Made by a program: the position numbers and the translations under genes. Shown piece by piece: positions 22,805 to 31,225 of a stretch of 42,556 nt of DNA. Within the stretch, counting starts at the first letter, position 1. The number at the start of each line of letters is the position of its first letter. Below the pieces are notes generated by a model, which worked only from the letters and a program-made list of their open reading frames with translations, was not told the origin of the DNA and searched no databases. Origin of the DNA: an uncultured Collinsella sp. (GTDB taxonomy: Bacteria; Actinomycetota; Coriobacteriia; Coriobacteriales; Coriobacteriaceae); NCBI GenBank assembly GCA_958443615.1, contig CAUCLI010000011.1:1-42556 (forward strand), given 5' to 3'.

Positions 22805-23677
22805 ATGAAGGAACGTTTTGCGCGCCAAGTCGTCCTCGTCGTTTCCGATTCGCTGGGTGCGACGGGCTATGAGGTCGCTCGTGCTGCATGCGGTCAGTTC
22901 GACGGAGTCGAGATCGCCGTCGAGCGCCTGACGAAGGTCAACGACGCGGACGTGGTCGAAGGAGCTGTCCGACAGCTTTTGGGCGAGGGGAGGACGCTCA
23001 GCGTTCTGTACACCATCGCGGACGGCGCCTTGCGCGCCGAGGTCGGGGACCGCCTCAAGGCGATGGGTATCAACGGCGTCGACGTGCTCGGACCGGCGGT
23101 CCGGGCATTGAGTGAGAGCTCGGGAGTCGCACCGAGCGGCATCGCGGGGTCCATCCATCGTACGGATGAGGAGTATTTCAAGCGCATCGAGGCCATGGAG
23201 TATTTCGTCGAGCACGACGATGGCCGCGGCGCCGATGACCTGGATGACGCCGATATCGTCCTCATCGGCATCTCGCGCACTGGCAAAACGCCGCTGTCCA
23301 TGTATCTCGCCCATCTCGGGTACCGCGTTGCGAACATCCCTCTTGTTCCAGGCGTGGAGCCGCCAGCGTCCCTGTATTCCGTCGATCCCGGAAAGGTCTT
23401 CGGTCTCATCTCCACAGCCGAAGTCGTTTCGACGATTCGCGACCGGCGTCTCGGCGACGATATGAGCCGCGCCGTAGCTTCCGACTACGCCGATCCCGAG
23501 CGCGTCCGATCGGAGATGGATGAGGCCCGGGCGCTTATCAAAAAGCTCGGATGCATCACCGTGCGCACTGATGGAAAGGCCATCGAGGAGTCCGCCGCCG
23601 AAATTCTCGAGCGCATGAGGCAGGTGCGCATCGGTCGCGAGCGCCGTCAGAGGTGCTCAAATGGGCAAACGATTTAG
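22805..23677 (+). CDS. Pyruvate, phosphate dikinase regulatory protein (PDRP, DUF299 family)
   Basis: This bifunctional kinase/pyrophosphorylase switches PPDK off by ADP-dependent phosphorylation of a threonine beside the catalytic histidine, and on again by phosphorolysis. The 290-residue product has the family's start VVLVVSDSLGATGYEVA and the P-loop-like GISRTGKTPLSMYLA (about residue 157). DUF299 proteins act on either PPDK or PEP synthase; the PPDK gene directly downstream, with the target TSH motif intact, shows which partner applies. ATG 22805 has GAAGGTGG upstream. The gene probably has its own promoter, and a second promoter overlaps its 3' end for ppdK. Confidence 0.93.
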   Translation: MKERFARQVVLVVSDSLGATGYEVARAACGQFDGVEIAVERLTKVNDADVVEGAVRQLLGEGRTLSVLYTIADGALRAEVGDRLKAMGINGVDVLGPAVRALSESSGVAPSGIAGSIHRTDEEYFKRIEAMEYFVEHDDGRGADDLDDADIVLIGISRTGKTPLSMYLAHLGYRVANIPLVPGVEPPASLYSVDPGKVFGLISTAEVVSTIRDRRLGDDMSRAVASDYADPERVRSEMDEARALIKKLGCITVRTDGKAIEESAAEILERMRQVRIGRERRQRCSNGQTI

Positions 23678-23702
23678 CACCATCTACCTGTACTGGTATC
23701 AT
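23674..23702 (+). promoter_or_regulatory. Candidate promoter for ppdK
   Basis: TTAGCA (23674-23679), a 17-base spacer and TATCAT (23697-23702), with TGG just before the -10 box giving an extended -10. The -35 box overlaps the stop codon of the regulatory gene. The predicted leader is about 160 bases long. Confidence 0.5.
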
Positions 23703-23801
23703 CATTAAGTGACCACAAGGCGGACCGCCTGCCGCGCAATTCGCACCGCTCGACCCCATATCCCCGCATCTTCACAGGTGTTTTCGATCGTCCCCGTAGA
23801 G

Positions 23802-23832
23802 TTCCCTTAACCCGCGAACGCGGGTCAAGGAA
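23802..23832 (+). other. Strong hairpin in the ppdK leader
   Basis: ACCCGC and GCGGGT form the core of a stem around a GAAC loop, extended below by CCTT/AAGG with one mismatch. It lies about 40 bases before the GTG start and has no U-run, so it is not a simple terminator. It could stabilise the mRNA or bind a regulator. Confidence 0.45.
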
Positions 23833-23871
23833 GGCGACGTGGCCCGGTAATCGGGTCGATTGGGGGTCAGT

Positions 23872-26604
23872 GTGACTACGATGCAGCGTGTGTACAAGTT
23901 CGGCGGCGGTGTGGGTTCGCCCGACGTAACCGAGGGCGACGCCTCGATGAATTACATTCTCGGCGGCAAGGGTGCGAACCTCGCCGAGATGTGCCGAATC
24001 GGGCTGCCGGTCCCTCCCGGCTTCACCATCACGTGCCAGACCTGCGTCGAATATGACGAGGCGGGCAACACCTGGCCCGAGGGCTCCCTCGACGAGATCG
24101 AGGCGGCGACGTGCGACCTCGAGTCCCGTATGGGAAAGCGCTTGGGAGATGCCGGGGACCCGCTGCTCGTCTCGGTCCGCTCCGGAGCGCCGTTCTCCAT
24201 GCCGGGCATGATGGACACCGTGTTGAACCTCGGCTTGAACGACGAATCCGTGATGGGCCTCATCGTCCAGACCGACAACCCTCACTTCGCATGGGATTCG
24301 TACCGCAGGTTCATCCAGATGTTCTCCAACGTGGTGCTGGGCATCGATGCCGACCTGTTCGAGAACGCCATCGCCGAGCGGCGCCTGATCGCCGGGGTCC
24401 GCACCGACGCCGAGCTCTCCGATGGGGATCTCCGCGATCTTGTCGATGAATTCAAGGCCATCTTCGCCCGTGAGGTCGACGCCGAGGCCTATCCCGAGCT
24501 CGTCGTGGACGGAGAGGTCACGTTCCCCGTCGACCCTCGCCTGCAGCTCCGCTTGGCCATCCAGGCCGTGTTCGGCAGCTGGATGAATGAGCGCGCCTGC
24601 ATCTACCGTCAGCGCAACCGCATTCCCGACGACCTTGGAACTGCCGTCAACGTTCAGGTCATGGTATTCGGCAACAAGGGGGAGACCTCCGCGACCGGCG
24701 TCGCGTTCACGCGCGACCCCGCCTGCGGTGCGCGGGGAACCTATGGCGACTTCCTCGTGAACGCACAGGGCGAGGACGTCGTCGCCGGCATCCGCAACAC
24801 CGAGCCCATCTCCGATCTCGCGAACGTCCCAGGCCTTGAAGAGGCAGCGGCCGAGCTTGACCGGGTTTTCGGCATCCTTGAGGGTCATTATCGCGATATG
24901 TGCGACATCGAGTTCACCATCGAGCAGGGCAAGCTGTGGATGCTGCAGACGCGCGCCGGCAAGCGCACCGCGGCCGCGGCTCTACGCATCGCTATCGACA
25001 TGGTCGAGGAGGGTCTCATCTCCCGCGATGAGGCGCTCATGCGCATAGACCCCACTCAGCTCGACCAGCTCTTGCACCCGCAGTTCGATACCTCGGCCGC
25101 CGTCGACGTGCTTGCGCGCGGCCTCAACGCGAGCCCCGGAGCCGCCGTTGGTGAGATCGTCTTTTCCTCCGACGACGCCGTCGCCGTCCATGAGTCCGGG
25201 CGCCCTGCGATCCTTGTTCGCTGGGAGACGAACCCCGATGACCTCAAGGGCATGGTCGCCGCCGAGGGCATCTTGACGAGCCATGGCGGTAAGACGAGCC
25301 ATGCCGCCGTCATCGCCCGCGGCATGGGAACGCCGTGCGTGTGCGGAGTCGAGAGCTTCCGCATCGATGCGGCCGCGAAAGAGGTTCACGTCCTGGGAAC
25401 CGATATCGTGTTGCACGAAGGCGACGTCATCTCCATCGACGGCGGTCAGGGCATCGTCGTCGCCGGCGCGGTGCCGCTGGTCAAGCCCGAGCTGACCGGA
25501 GACCTTGACACCGTCCTCAATTGGGCGGACGAGGTTCGCCTCGATGAGTCTGCCGGGCGCGGATACCACGTGCGCGTCAACGCCGACAATCCCGAAGACG
25601 CCGAGCTCGCCCTTGAATTCGGCGCCGAGGCAATCGGCCTGTGCCGCACGGAGCACATGTTCCTCGGCGATCGCAAACAGATTATCCAGTCCTTCATCCT
25701 CTCCGATGATGCCGATGTGCGCACCAAGGCGCTTGAGGACCTGCTCGCCGTGCAGACCGAGGATTTCGTCGCCATGTTGCGAACCATGACCGGTCGCGCC
25801 ATGGTCATCCGACTCATCGACCCGCCGCTGCATGAGTTCCTCGACGATCCGCGGGAGCTTGCCGTCGAGATCGCGCGTAAAGAGGCGCTGGGCCAGGACG
25901 TTTCCGATGCCCGCAATCGCCTGCGCCTCATCGACGGGATGATGGAGTCAAACCCCATGCTCGGCCTTCGCGGCGTGCGGCTCTCAATCGTCTATGCCGA
26001 CCTTCCGTTGATGCAGGTCCGCGCCGTCGCGTCCGCTGCCGCCCGCCTCAAACTCGAGGGCTTCGACCCGCGCCCCGAGATCATGATTCCGCTCGTCTCC
26101 ATCACCGAGGAGCACGTTCAGACCCGCGCAGTCGCCGAGCGCGTTATCGCGGAGGTCGAGGCTGAGTACGGCGTGAAGCTCGACATCCCCATCGGCACGA
26201 TGGTCGAGCTGCCACGCGCGTGCCTGGTCGCCGACGAGATCGCGGCCCATGCCGACTTCTTCTGCTTCGGCACGAACGATCTCACGCAGACGACCTTCGG
26301 CTTCTCGCGTGATGACGCAGAGGCCAAGTTCCTTCCGGCGTATCTGCACGGCAAGGTGCTCGCCTCCAACCCCTTCGAGACCGTGGATCCCGCCGTCCTC
26401 GAGCTTGTCAAGATGGCCGTCGACAAGGGCCGTGCCGTCACGCCCGAAATGCATTTCGGCGTCTGCGGTGAGCACGGCGGCGACCCGACGTCGATCGTCG
26501 ATTTCTTCAACACGGCCGGCGTTGACTATGTGAGCTGCTCTCCGTATCGCGTCCCTCTGGCCAGGCTCGCGGCTGCACGCGCCAAGCTCATCTCCGCTCG
26601 CTGA
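23872..26604 (+). CDS. ppdK: Pyruvate, phosphate dikinase
   Basis: PPDK reversibly converts pyruvate, ATP and phosphate to phosphoenolpyruvate, AMP and pyrophosphate; in anaerobes it often runs toward pyruvate. The 910-residue product has the N-terminal nucleotide-binding domain (GGKGANLAEMCRIGLPVPPGF, VRSGAPFSMPGMMDTVLNLG), the swivelling domain with catalytic His about 477 in GGKTSHAAVIARGMG, and the C-terminal PEP/pyruvate TIM barrel (GLCRTEHMFL, PMLGLRGVRL, FCFGTNDLTQTTFGFSRDD, CGEHGGDP). The threonine two residues before the histidine is the known target of the regulatory protein encoded upstream. GTG 23872 with GGGGG is the chosen start; ATG 23881 is possible. It is slightly longer than the usual ~875 residues. 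Confidence 0.96.
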   Translation: MTTMQRVYKFGGGVGSPDVTEGDASMNYILGGKGANLAEMCRIGLPVPPGFTITCQTCVEYDEAGNTWPEGSLDEIEAATCDLESRMGKRLGDAGDPLLVSVRSGAPFSMPGMMDTVLNLGLNDESVMGLIVQTDNPHFAWDSYRRFIQMFSNVVLGIDADLFENAIAERRLIAGVRTDAELSDGDLRDLVDEFKAIFAREVDAEAYPELVVDGEVTFPVDPRLQLRLAIQAVFGSWMNERACIYRQRNRIPDDLGTAVNVQVMVFGNKGETSATGVAFTRDPACGARGTYGDFLVNAQGEDVVAGIRNTEPISDLANVPGLEEAAAELDRVFGILEGHYRDMCDIEFTIEQGKLWMLQTRAGKRTAAAALRIAIDMVEEGLISRDEALMRIDPTQLDQLLHPQFDTSAAVDVLARGLNASPGAAVGEIVFSSDDAVAVHESGRPAILVRWETNPDDLKGMVAAEGILTSHGGKTSHAAVIARGMGTPCVCGVESFRIDAAAKEVHVLGTDIVLHEGDVISIDGGQGIVVAGAVPLVKPELTGDLDTVLNWADEVRLDESAGRGYHVRVNADNPEDAELALEFGAEAIGLCRTEHMFLGDRKQIIQSFILSDDADVRTKALEDLLAVQTEDFVAMLRTMTGRAMVIRLIDPPLHEFLDDPRELAVEIARKEALGQDVSDARNRLRLIDGMMESNPMLGLRGVRLSIVYADLPLMQVRAVASAAARLKLEGFDPRPEIMIPLVSITEEHVQTRAVAERVIAEVEAEYGVKLDIPIGTMVELPRACLVADEIAAHADFFCFGTNDLTQTTFGFSRDDAEAKFLPAYLHGKVLASNPFETVDPAVLELVKMAVDKGRAVTPEMHFGVCGEHGGDPTSIVDFFNTAGVDYVSCSPYRVPLARLAAARAKLISAR

Positions 26605-26677
26605 CGGCGCGAACCCACAATCGACCCCCTTTATACGCGGTGGCCGTCTTCGTGCGCCCACCGTACTTTTGGTGTAC

Positions 26678-26800
26678 TTTCGTTCACATGCAATCGAATG
26701 GATACAATAATTTCCGTATGCGTGTACCCACCTCGACGCATATGACTGTGAATTGCGCGGCGGCATCGACCGTCGTTTTCGTTATCGTGCAATCGAAAGG
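26678..26800 (+). repeat. Pair of 24-base direct repeats in the rnj leader
   Basis: 26678-26701 and 26777-26800 read TTTCGTT, four variable bases, TGCAATCGAA, one base, GG; 20 of 24 positions agree and the copies are exactly 99 bases apart. The first borders the TACAAT -10 box (26703-26708) and the second contains part of the GAAAGGAG ribosome binding site of rnj. No convincing -35 box was found for that -10. Confidence 0.6.
26703..26708 (+). promoter_or_regulatory. Candidate -10 box for the rnj-ftsK transcript
   Basis: TACAAT matches 5 of 6 consensus positions and is about 107 bases before the RNase J start, leaving a leader that carries the second copy of a 24-base repeat. The -35 region (TCGTTC) is weak. 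Confidence 0.35.
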
Positions 26801-26814
26801 AGCCACATCAGTCT

Positions 26815-28494
26815 ATGGCAACCAACAACAAGAAATCCAACGCGACGCTCAAGGTCATCCCCCTGGGCGGCCTTGACGGCATCGGCAAGAACATGACTGC
26901 CTTCGAGTGCGGCGATGACATGGTGCTCGTCGACGCGGGCCTCATGTTCCCCGACGACAACCAGCCCGGCATCGACCTCGTCCTGCCGGACTACACCTAC
27001 GTTCTCGAGAACGAGCACAAGCTCCGCGGCATCATCATCACCCATGGCCATGAGGACCACACCGGTGCCCTGCCGTACCTCCTGCAGGACCTCAACAACA
27101 AGGTGCCGATTTTCTCCAGCAAGCTCACCCTCGGCTTCATCGAGGGCAAGCTTTCCGAGTTCCGCATCCGCGCGCCCAAGTTCCGCGAGGTCAAGGGCGG
27201 TAGCCACGTCAATCTCGGCTGCTTCTCCATCGAGTTCTTCTCCACGACGCACTCCATCCCCGGAGCGCTCGGCGTGTTTTTGAAGACCCCGGCCGGCACC
27301 GTCGTCCACACGGGCGACTTCAAGCTCGACCAGACCCCGATCGACGGGGTCACCCCCGACTACGGCGCGATCGCCAAGTTCGGCAAGCAGGGCGTCGACC
27401 TGCTCATGTCCGACTCCACCAACGCCACCGCCCCCGGTTTCACCAAGTCCGAGGCGGAGGTCGGCCCGTCGCTGCTGCACATCATCAAGAACGCGCGCGG
27501 TCGTGTCTTCGTCGCCTCCTTCTCCAGCCACATCCACCGCTTGCAGCAGATCTGCGATGCGGCCAAGAAGTGCAATCGCAAGATCGTCGTCACCGGCCGT
27601 TCGATGCTGACCAACACGCGCGTCGCCCGCGAGCTCGGTTATCTCAAGGTCGATGAGAGCGACCTGCTCGATGCGTTCGAGATCAACGGCATCCCCGAGG
27701 ACAAGCTCGTCGTCATGTGCACCGGCTCGCAGGGTGAGCCGCTCTCCGCTCTGTCCCGCATGGCCAACGGCGAGCACAAGACGCTGTCCATCCACGAGGG
27801 TGACACGGTGATCATCTCCGCAACGCCGGTTCCGGGCAACGAGAAGGCCGTCCAGCAGGTCGTGAACAGCCTGGCCAAGCTCGGCTGCGACGTGTACGAC
27901 AAGAGCCGCGCCCTGGTGCACGTCTCCGGCCACGCCAGCCAGGAGGAGCTCAAGCTCATGCTCGCCCTCACCAAGCCGAGCTACTTCATGCCCGTCCACG
28001 GCGAGGCCGTGCACCTGCGCGCGCACGCCGCGCTCGGTCAGAAGATGGGCGTCCCGGCCAAGAACATCTTCGTGATCGACAACGGCGATACCCTCGAGAT
28101 GCGCGATGGCGCTGTGAAGCGCGGTCGCTCCGTCGAGTCCGGCGTCGTGTACGTCGACGGCCTGCGCATCGGCGATACCGACCCGATCGTCCTGCGCGAT
28201 CGACAGAAGCTGGCGAGCGACGGCATGGTGACGGTCGTCGCCATGCTCGATATGAAGCGCAAGAAGATCGGCGACCTCGAGTTCTCCGGCCGCGGCGTCT
28301 CGTTCCCCATCGACGACCGGTTCTCCGCCGATGCCTCCGCCGCCATCCAGCGCGCCATCGAGAAGGGCAAGTTCAACTTCTCGAGCTCCGGCACGGATGC
28401 CATCCGCAAGGCCGTGCGCGACGCCCTCTCGAATTACATTTGGAACAACAACCGCACGCGACCGATGATCATCCCGGTCGTCATGGAGGTGTAG
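26815..28494 (+). CDS. rnj: Ribonuclease J
   Basis: RNase J is a metallo-beta-lactamase-fold nuclease with 5'-3' exonuclease and endonuclease activity in mRNA decay and rRNA maturation. The 559-residue product has the zinc motif HGHEDH (77-82), further ligands in HTGDFKLD and SDSTNA, the beta-CASP domain (ASFSSHIHRLQQICDAA, TGSQGEP, VHVSGHASQEELKLML) and HGEAVHLRAHAAL, with a short C-terminal domain. ATG 26815 follows GAAAGGAG. RNase Y is also encoded in this window at 37974, so both main Gram-positive-type decay enzymes are present. ftsK starts one base after its stop. Confidence 0.96.
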   Translation: MATNNKKSNATLKVIPLGGLDGIGKNMTAFECGDDMVLVDAGLMFPDDNQPGIDLVLPDYTYVLENEHKLRGIIITHGHEDHTGALPYLLQDLNNKVPIFSSKLTLGFIEGKLSEFRIRAPKFREVKGGSHVNLGCFSIEFFSTTHSIPGALGVFLKTPAGTVVHTGDFKLDQTPIDGVTPDYGAIAKFGKQGVDLLMSDSTNATAPGFTKSEAEVGPSLLHIIKNARGRVFVASFSSHIHRLQQICDAAKKCNRKIVVTGRSMLTNTRVARELGYLKVDESDLLDAFEINGIPEDKLVVMCTGSQGEPLSALSRMANGEHKTLSIHEGDTVIISATPVPGNEKAVQQVVNSLAKLGCDVYDKSRALVHVSGHASQEELKLMLALTKPSYFMPVHGEAVHLRAHAALGQKMGVPAKNIFVIDNGDTLEMRDGAVKRGRSVESGVVYVDGLRIGDTDPIVLRDRQKLASDGMVTVVAMLDMKRKKIGDLEFSGRGVSFPIDDRFSADASAAIQRAIEKGKFNFSSSGTDAIRKAVRDALSNYIWNNNRTRPMIIPVVMEV

Positions 28495-28495
28495 G

Positions 28496-31225
28496 TTGGC
28501 CCGCTCAGCCAATTCATCTGCAAAGAAATCTCCGGCACGTAAGAACAAGCAAGGGGCGGCCTCCTCGGCCGCCCCGCGCGGTCTGCGGGCGAACGAGGGC
28601 CGCGCTCCCGAGTCGGAGCGCGCCTTCGATTCGCTCATGGACGATACTGCCGGCCGCGACATCGCTGGTATCGCAATCGCCGTGGTCGCCGTGGTCTCGT
28701 TCATCGCCGTCGTCTCGCCTACGAGCGCGCCCGTCTCCAACGCCATCGCCTGTTTTTACCACCTGGGTTTCGGCCTGGGCGCCTATGTGCTGCCGTTCGC
28801 CCTGCTCATATTTGCTGCCGGGCTCTTCCTGCGCGACCGCGCGCCGCTCAACGCGCGCACGCTTGCCGGTGGCGCGCTCATCTTGCTCGGCGTCTTGGCC
28901 ATCCTCTCGCTTCTGGTCCCGGGTACCGACTTCTCCACCGCGGGCATGTTCGAAGCCGGCGCACTTGCGAGTTCCGGCGGCTATGTCGGGGCCTTCGTCG
29001 CCAGCGCGCTGCAGCAGGCCCTCGGCAAGCCCATCGCGTTCGTCGTCTTGATCGGCATGGTCATCGTGGGGTTCGTCGTCATAGGCTTTTCCGTCAGCTC
29101 GTTCATGCGGGCTGCCGCGGGGCGCGCCCGCGCCATCGCGGAGCGCCGTCGCGTCGACGTCAACGAGGCCCCGTGGGGCGATGAATCCGTCCTCGATCCC
29201 TCACAGGCTCGGTTCGCGCGCGGCGGGGCGGCTGCCCAAGGCAGCCTCTTCGATGATGCCGGCTCCGCTGAGACGACGTTTCTCGGCAGTCGCGAGACGA
29301 CCGTCCTCGGTGGCGCCTCCAAGGTGGACGCGCCCGTCGTCGATGATGAGCCCGATCGCGATGAGGACCCCTTCGTCGACCTGAGCGGCCAGCTCGCCGC
29401 CGAGCGCGCGGAGACCGTCCTCATCCCCGTAGCCGATCATTTCGCCGAGGAATCCAGCTCGGTCGACCCTGCCGCGAATGCGAATGAGGACGTCGATGGG
29501 GGAGAGGCGGACATCGATGAGATCCCTCCGTTCGATGTCGATGGTTCTTCCGTACCTGAGTCCGTGGTGCGCACGGCGGACGGTCCCCGCGAGATCCCCT
29601 CGTTCTTGATGGGTCATGCGGCCGCGAAATCCACCGGAGCGAAGGCGGCTTCTGAAAAGCCCTTGCCCACCGGGACTTCCGACCGTCCTTCCGAGGTCGA
29701 GGATTCCGATCGCGGCGAGGAAGGCCGACTTCAGCTCCCGCCGCTCAGCATGCTCCGTCACAACCCTCATTCCGCCGTTGCCGCCTCATCGGATAAGGAG
29801 CTCGAGCAGACCGCGAACTCCCTGCAATCCACGTTGAACGAGTTCGGGCTCCACTCCCGCGTCGTCGGGTGGATCTCCGGCCCCACCGTGACCACGTTCA
29901 AGGTCCAGCCGGGTGAAGGCGAGCGCGTCAGCCGCATTTCCAACCTCGAGGACGATATCGCGCTGTCGCTCGCCGCGCAATCGGTGCGCATCTTCGCGCC
30001 GATCCCCGGCACCTCGCTCGTGGGTATCGAGATCCCCAACGCCAAGCGTCAAAACGTCAACCTCGGCGATGTCCTGCCCTACGTTCAGGGCGGGCCGCTC
30101 GAGCTCGCCATCGGCCGCGACGCCGAGGGCCAGCCCATCGTCGCCGACCTCGCCAAGATGCCCCACCTCCTCATCGCCGGCACCACCGGATCCGGTAAGT
30201 CAGTCATGATCAACTCCATCATCATGGCGCTGCTCATGAGGAGCCTCCCCGAGGACGTCCGCCTCATCATGGTCGACCCCAAGCGCGTCGAGCTCTCCGG
30301 GTACAACGGTTTGCCCCATCTGTACGTACCGGTCGTCACCGAACCCAAGCAGGCGGCGAGCGCCCTGCAGTGGGCCGTGTCCGAGATGGAGCGCCGTCTC
30401 AAGGTCTTCGAGCGCATCGGCGTCCGCAAGATCTCGACCTTCAACGAGAAACAGGCCGCTGGCGAGTTCGAACATTACGACAACCCGCCCGCCAAGATGC
30501 CCTATCTCGTCATCATCATCGACGAGCTCTCCGACCTCATGATGGTCGCGGGCAAGGACGTCGAGGCGAGCATCGTGCGCATCGCGCAGCTCGGCCGCGC
30601 GGCGGGCATCCACCTCATCGTGGCCACGCAACGCCCGAGTTCCAACGTCGTGACCGGCCTGATCAAGGCGAACATCACCAACCGCATCGCCTTCAACGTC
30701 GCCACGGGCATCGACAGCCGCGTCATCATCGACCAGATGGGCGCCGAGAAGCTCACCGGCTACGGCGACATGCTGTTCTCAAAGGTCGACTGGGGCAAGC
30801 CCAAGCGCATCCAGGGGTGCTTCGTGTCCGACGACGAGATCAACGGGGTCGTCGAGTTCGTCAAGGAGCAGGGCGCGCCCGATTACCACGAGGAGATCTT
30901 GTCCGCCGTGGCGCCCGCGACCATGTCCGGCGGGGGAGGGGGCGGCTTCTACAACGAGGCCCCGACCGAGGAGGACCCGCTGCTGTGGGATGCGGCGAAG
31001 ATCGTGGTCGAGTCGCAGCTCGGCTCCACCTCCGGTTTGCAACGCCGCCTCAAGGTCGGCTATGCGCGTGCCGGCCGCATCATGGACATGCTCGAGGAGA
31101 AGGGCATCGTGGGGCCGCCGGATGGCTCGAAGCCGCGCGAGGTGCTCTACGACGAGGAGGGGCTGGCCGCGTTGCGCGCCGTTGAGGAACCGCTTTCCGA
31201 GGAAGAGATATTTGGAGGGATGTAG
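28496..31225 (+). CDS. ftsK: DNA translocase FtsK/SpoIIIE
   Basis: FtsK pumps chromosome ends through the closing septum. The 909-residue product has four hydrophobic spans between about residues 60 and 220, an acidic Asp/Glu-rich linker of about 200 residues, then the motor: HSAVAASSDKELEQTANSLQ, Walker A GTTGSGKS (about 562-569), Walker B VIIIDELSDLMM, and RAAGIHLIVATQRPS. The C-terminal winged-helix gamma domain (GLQRRLKVGYARAGRIMDMLEEKGIVG) that reads polarity sequences is complete. The start is TTG 28496, five bases after GGAGG that lies inside the end of rnj. The RodZ-like gene begins at the next base after its stop. Confidence 0.95.
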   Translation: MARSANSSAKKSPARKNKQGAASSAAPRGLRANEGRAPESERAFDSLMDDTAGRDIAGIAIAVVAVVSFIAVVSPTSAPVSNAIACFYHLGFGLGAYVLPFALLIFAAGLFLRDRAPLNARTLAGGALILLGVLAILSLLVPGTDFSTAGMFEAGALASSGGYVGAFVASALQQALGKPIAFVVLIGMVIVGFVVIGFSVSSFMRAAAGRARAIAERRRVDVNEAPWGDESVLDPSQARFARGGAAAQGSLFDDAGSAETTFLGSRETTVLGGASKVDAPVVDDEPDRDEDPFVDLSGQLAAERAETVLIPVADHFAEESSSVDPAANANEDVDGGEADIDEIPPFDVDGSSVPESVVRTADGPREIPSFLMGHAAAKSTGAKAASEKPLPTGTSDRPSEVEDSDRGEEGRLQLPPLSMLRHNPHSAVAASSDKELEQTANSLQSTLNEFGLHSRVVGWISGPTVTTFKVQPGEGERVSRISNLEDDIALSLAAQSVRIFAPIPGTSLVGIEIPNAKRQNVNLGDVLPYVQGGPLELAIGRDAEGQPIVADLAKMPHLLIAGTTGSGKSVMINSIIMALLMRSLPEDVRLIMVDPKRVELSGYNGLPHLYVPVVTEPKQAASALQWAVSEMERRLKVFERIGVRKISTFNEKQAAGEFEHYDNPPAKMPYLVIIIDELSDLMMVAGKDVEASIVRIAQLGRAAGIHLIVATQRPSSNVVTGLIKANITNRIAFNVATGIDSRVIIDQMGAEKLTGYGDMLFSKVDWGKPKRIQGCFVSDDEINGVVEFVKEQGAPDYHEEILSAVAPATMSGGGGGGFYNEAPTEEDPLLWDAAKIVVESQLGSTSGLQRRLKVGYARAGRIMDMLEEKGIVGPPDGSKPREVLYDEEGLAALRAVEEPLSEEEIFGGM

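Noticed and set aside
26782..28746. A 654-codon minus-strand open frame opposite rnj
   Set aside because: Shadow of the RNase J gene, whose catalytic motifs are all on the plus strand.
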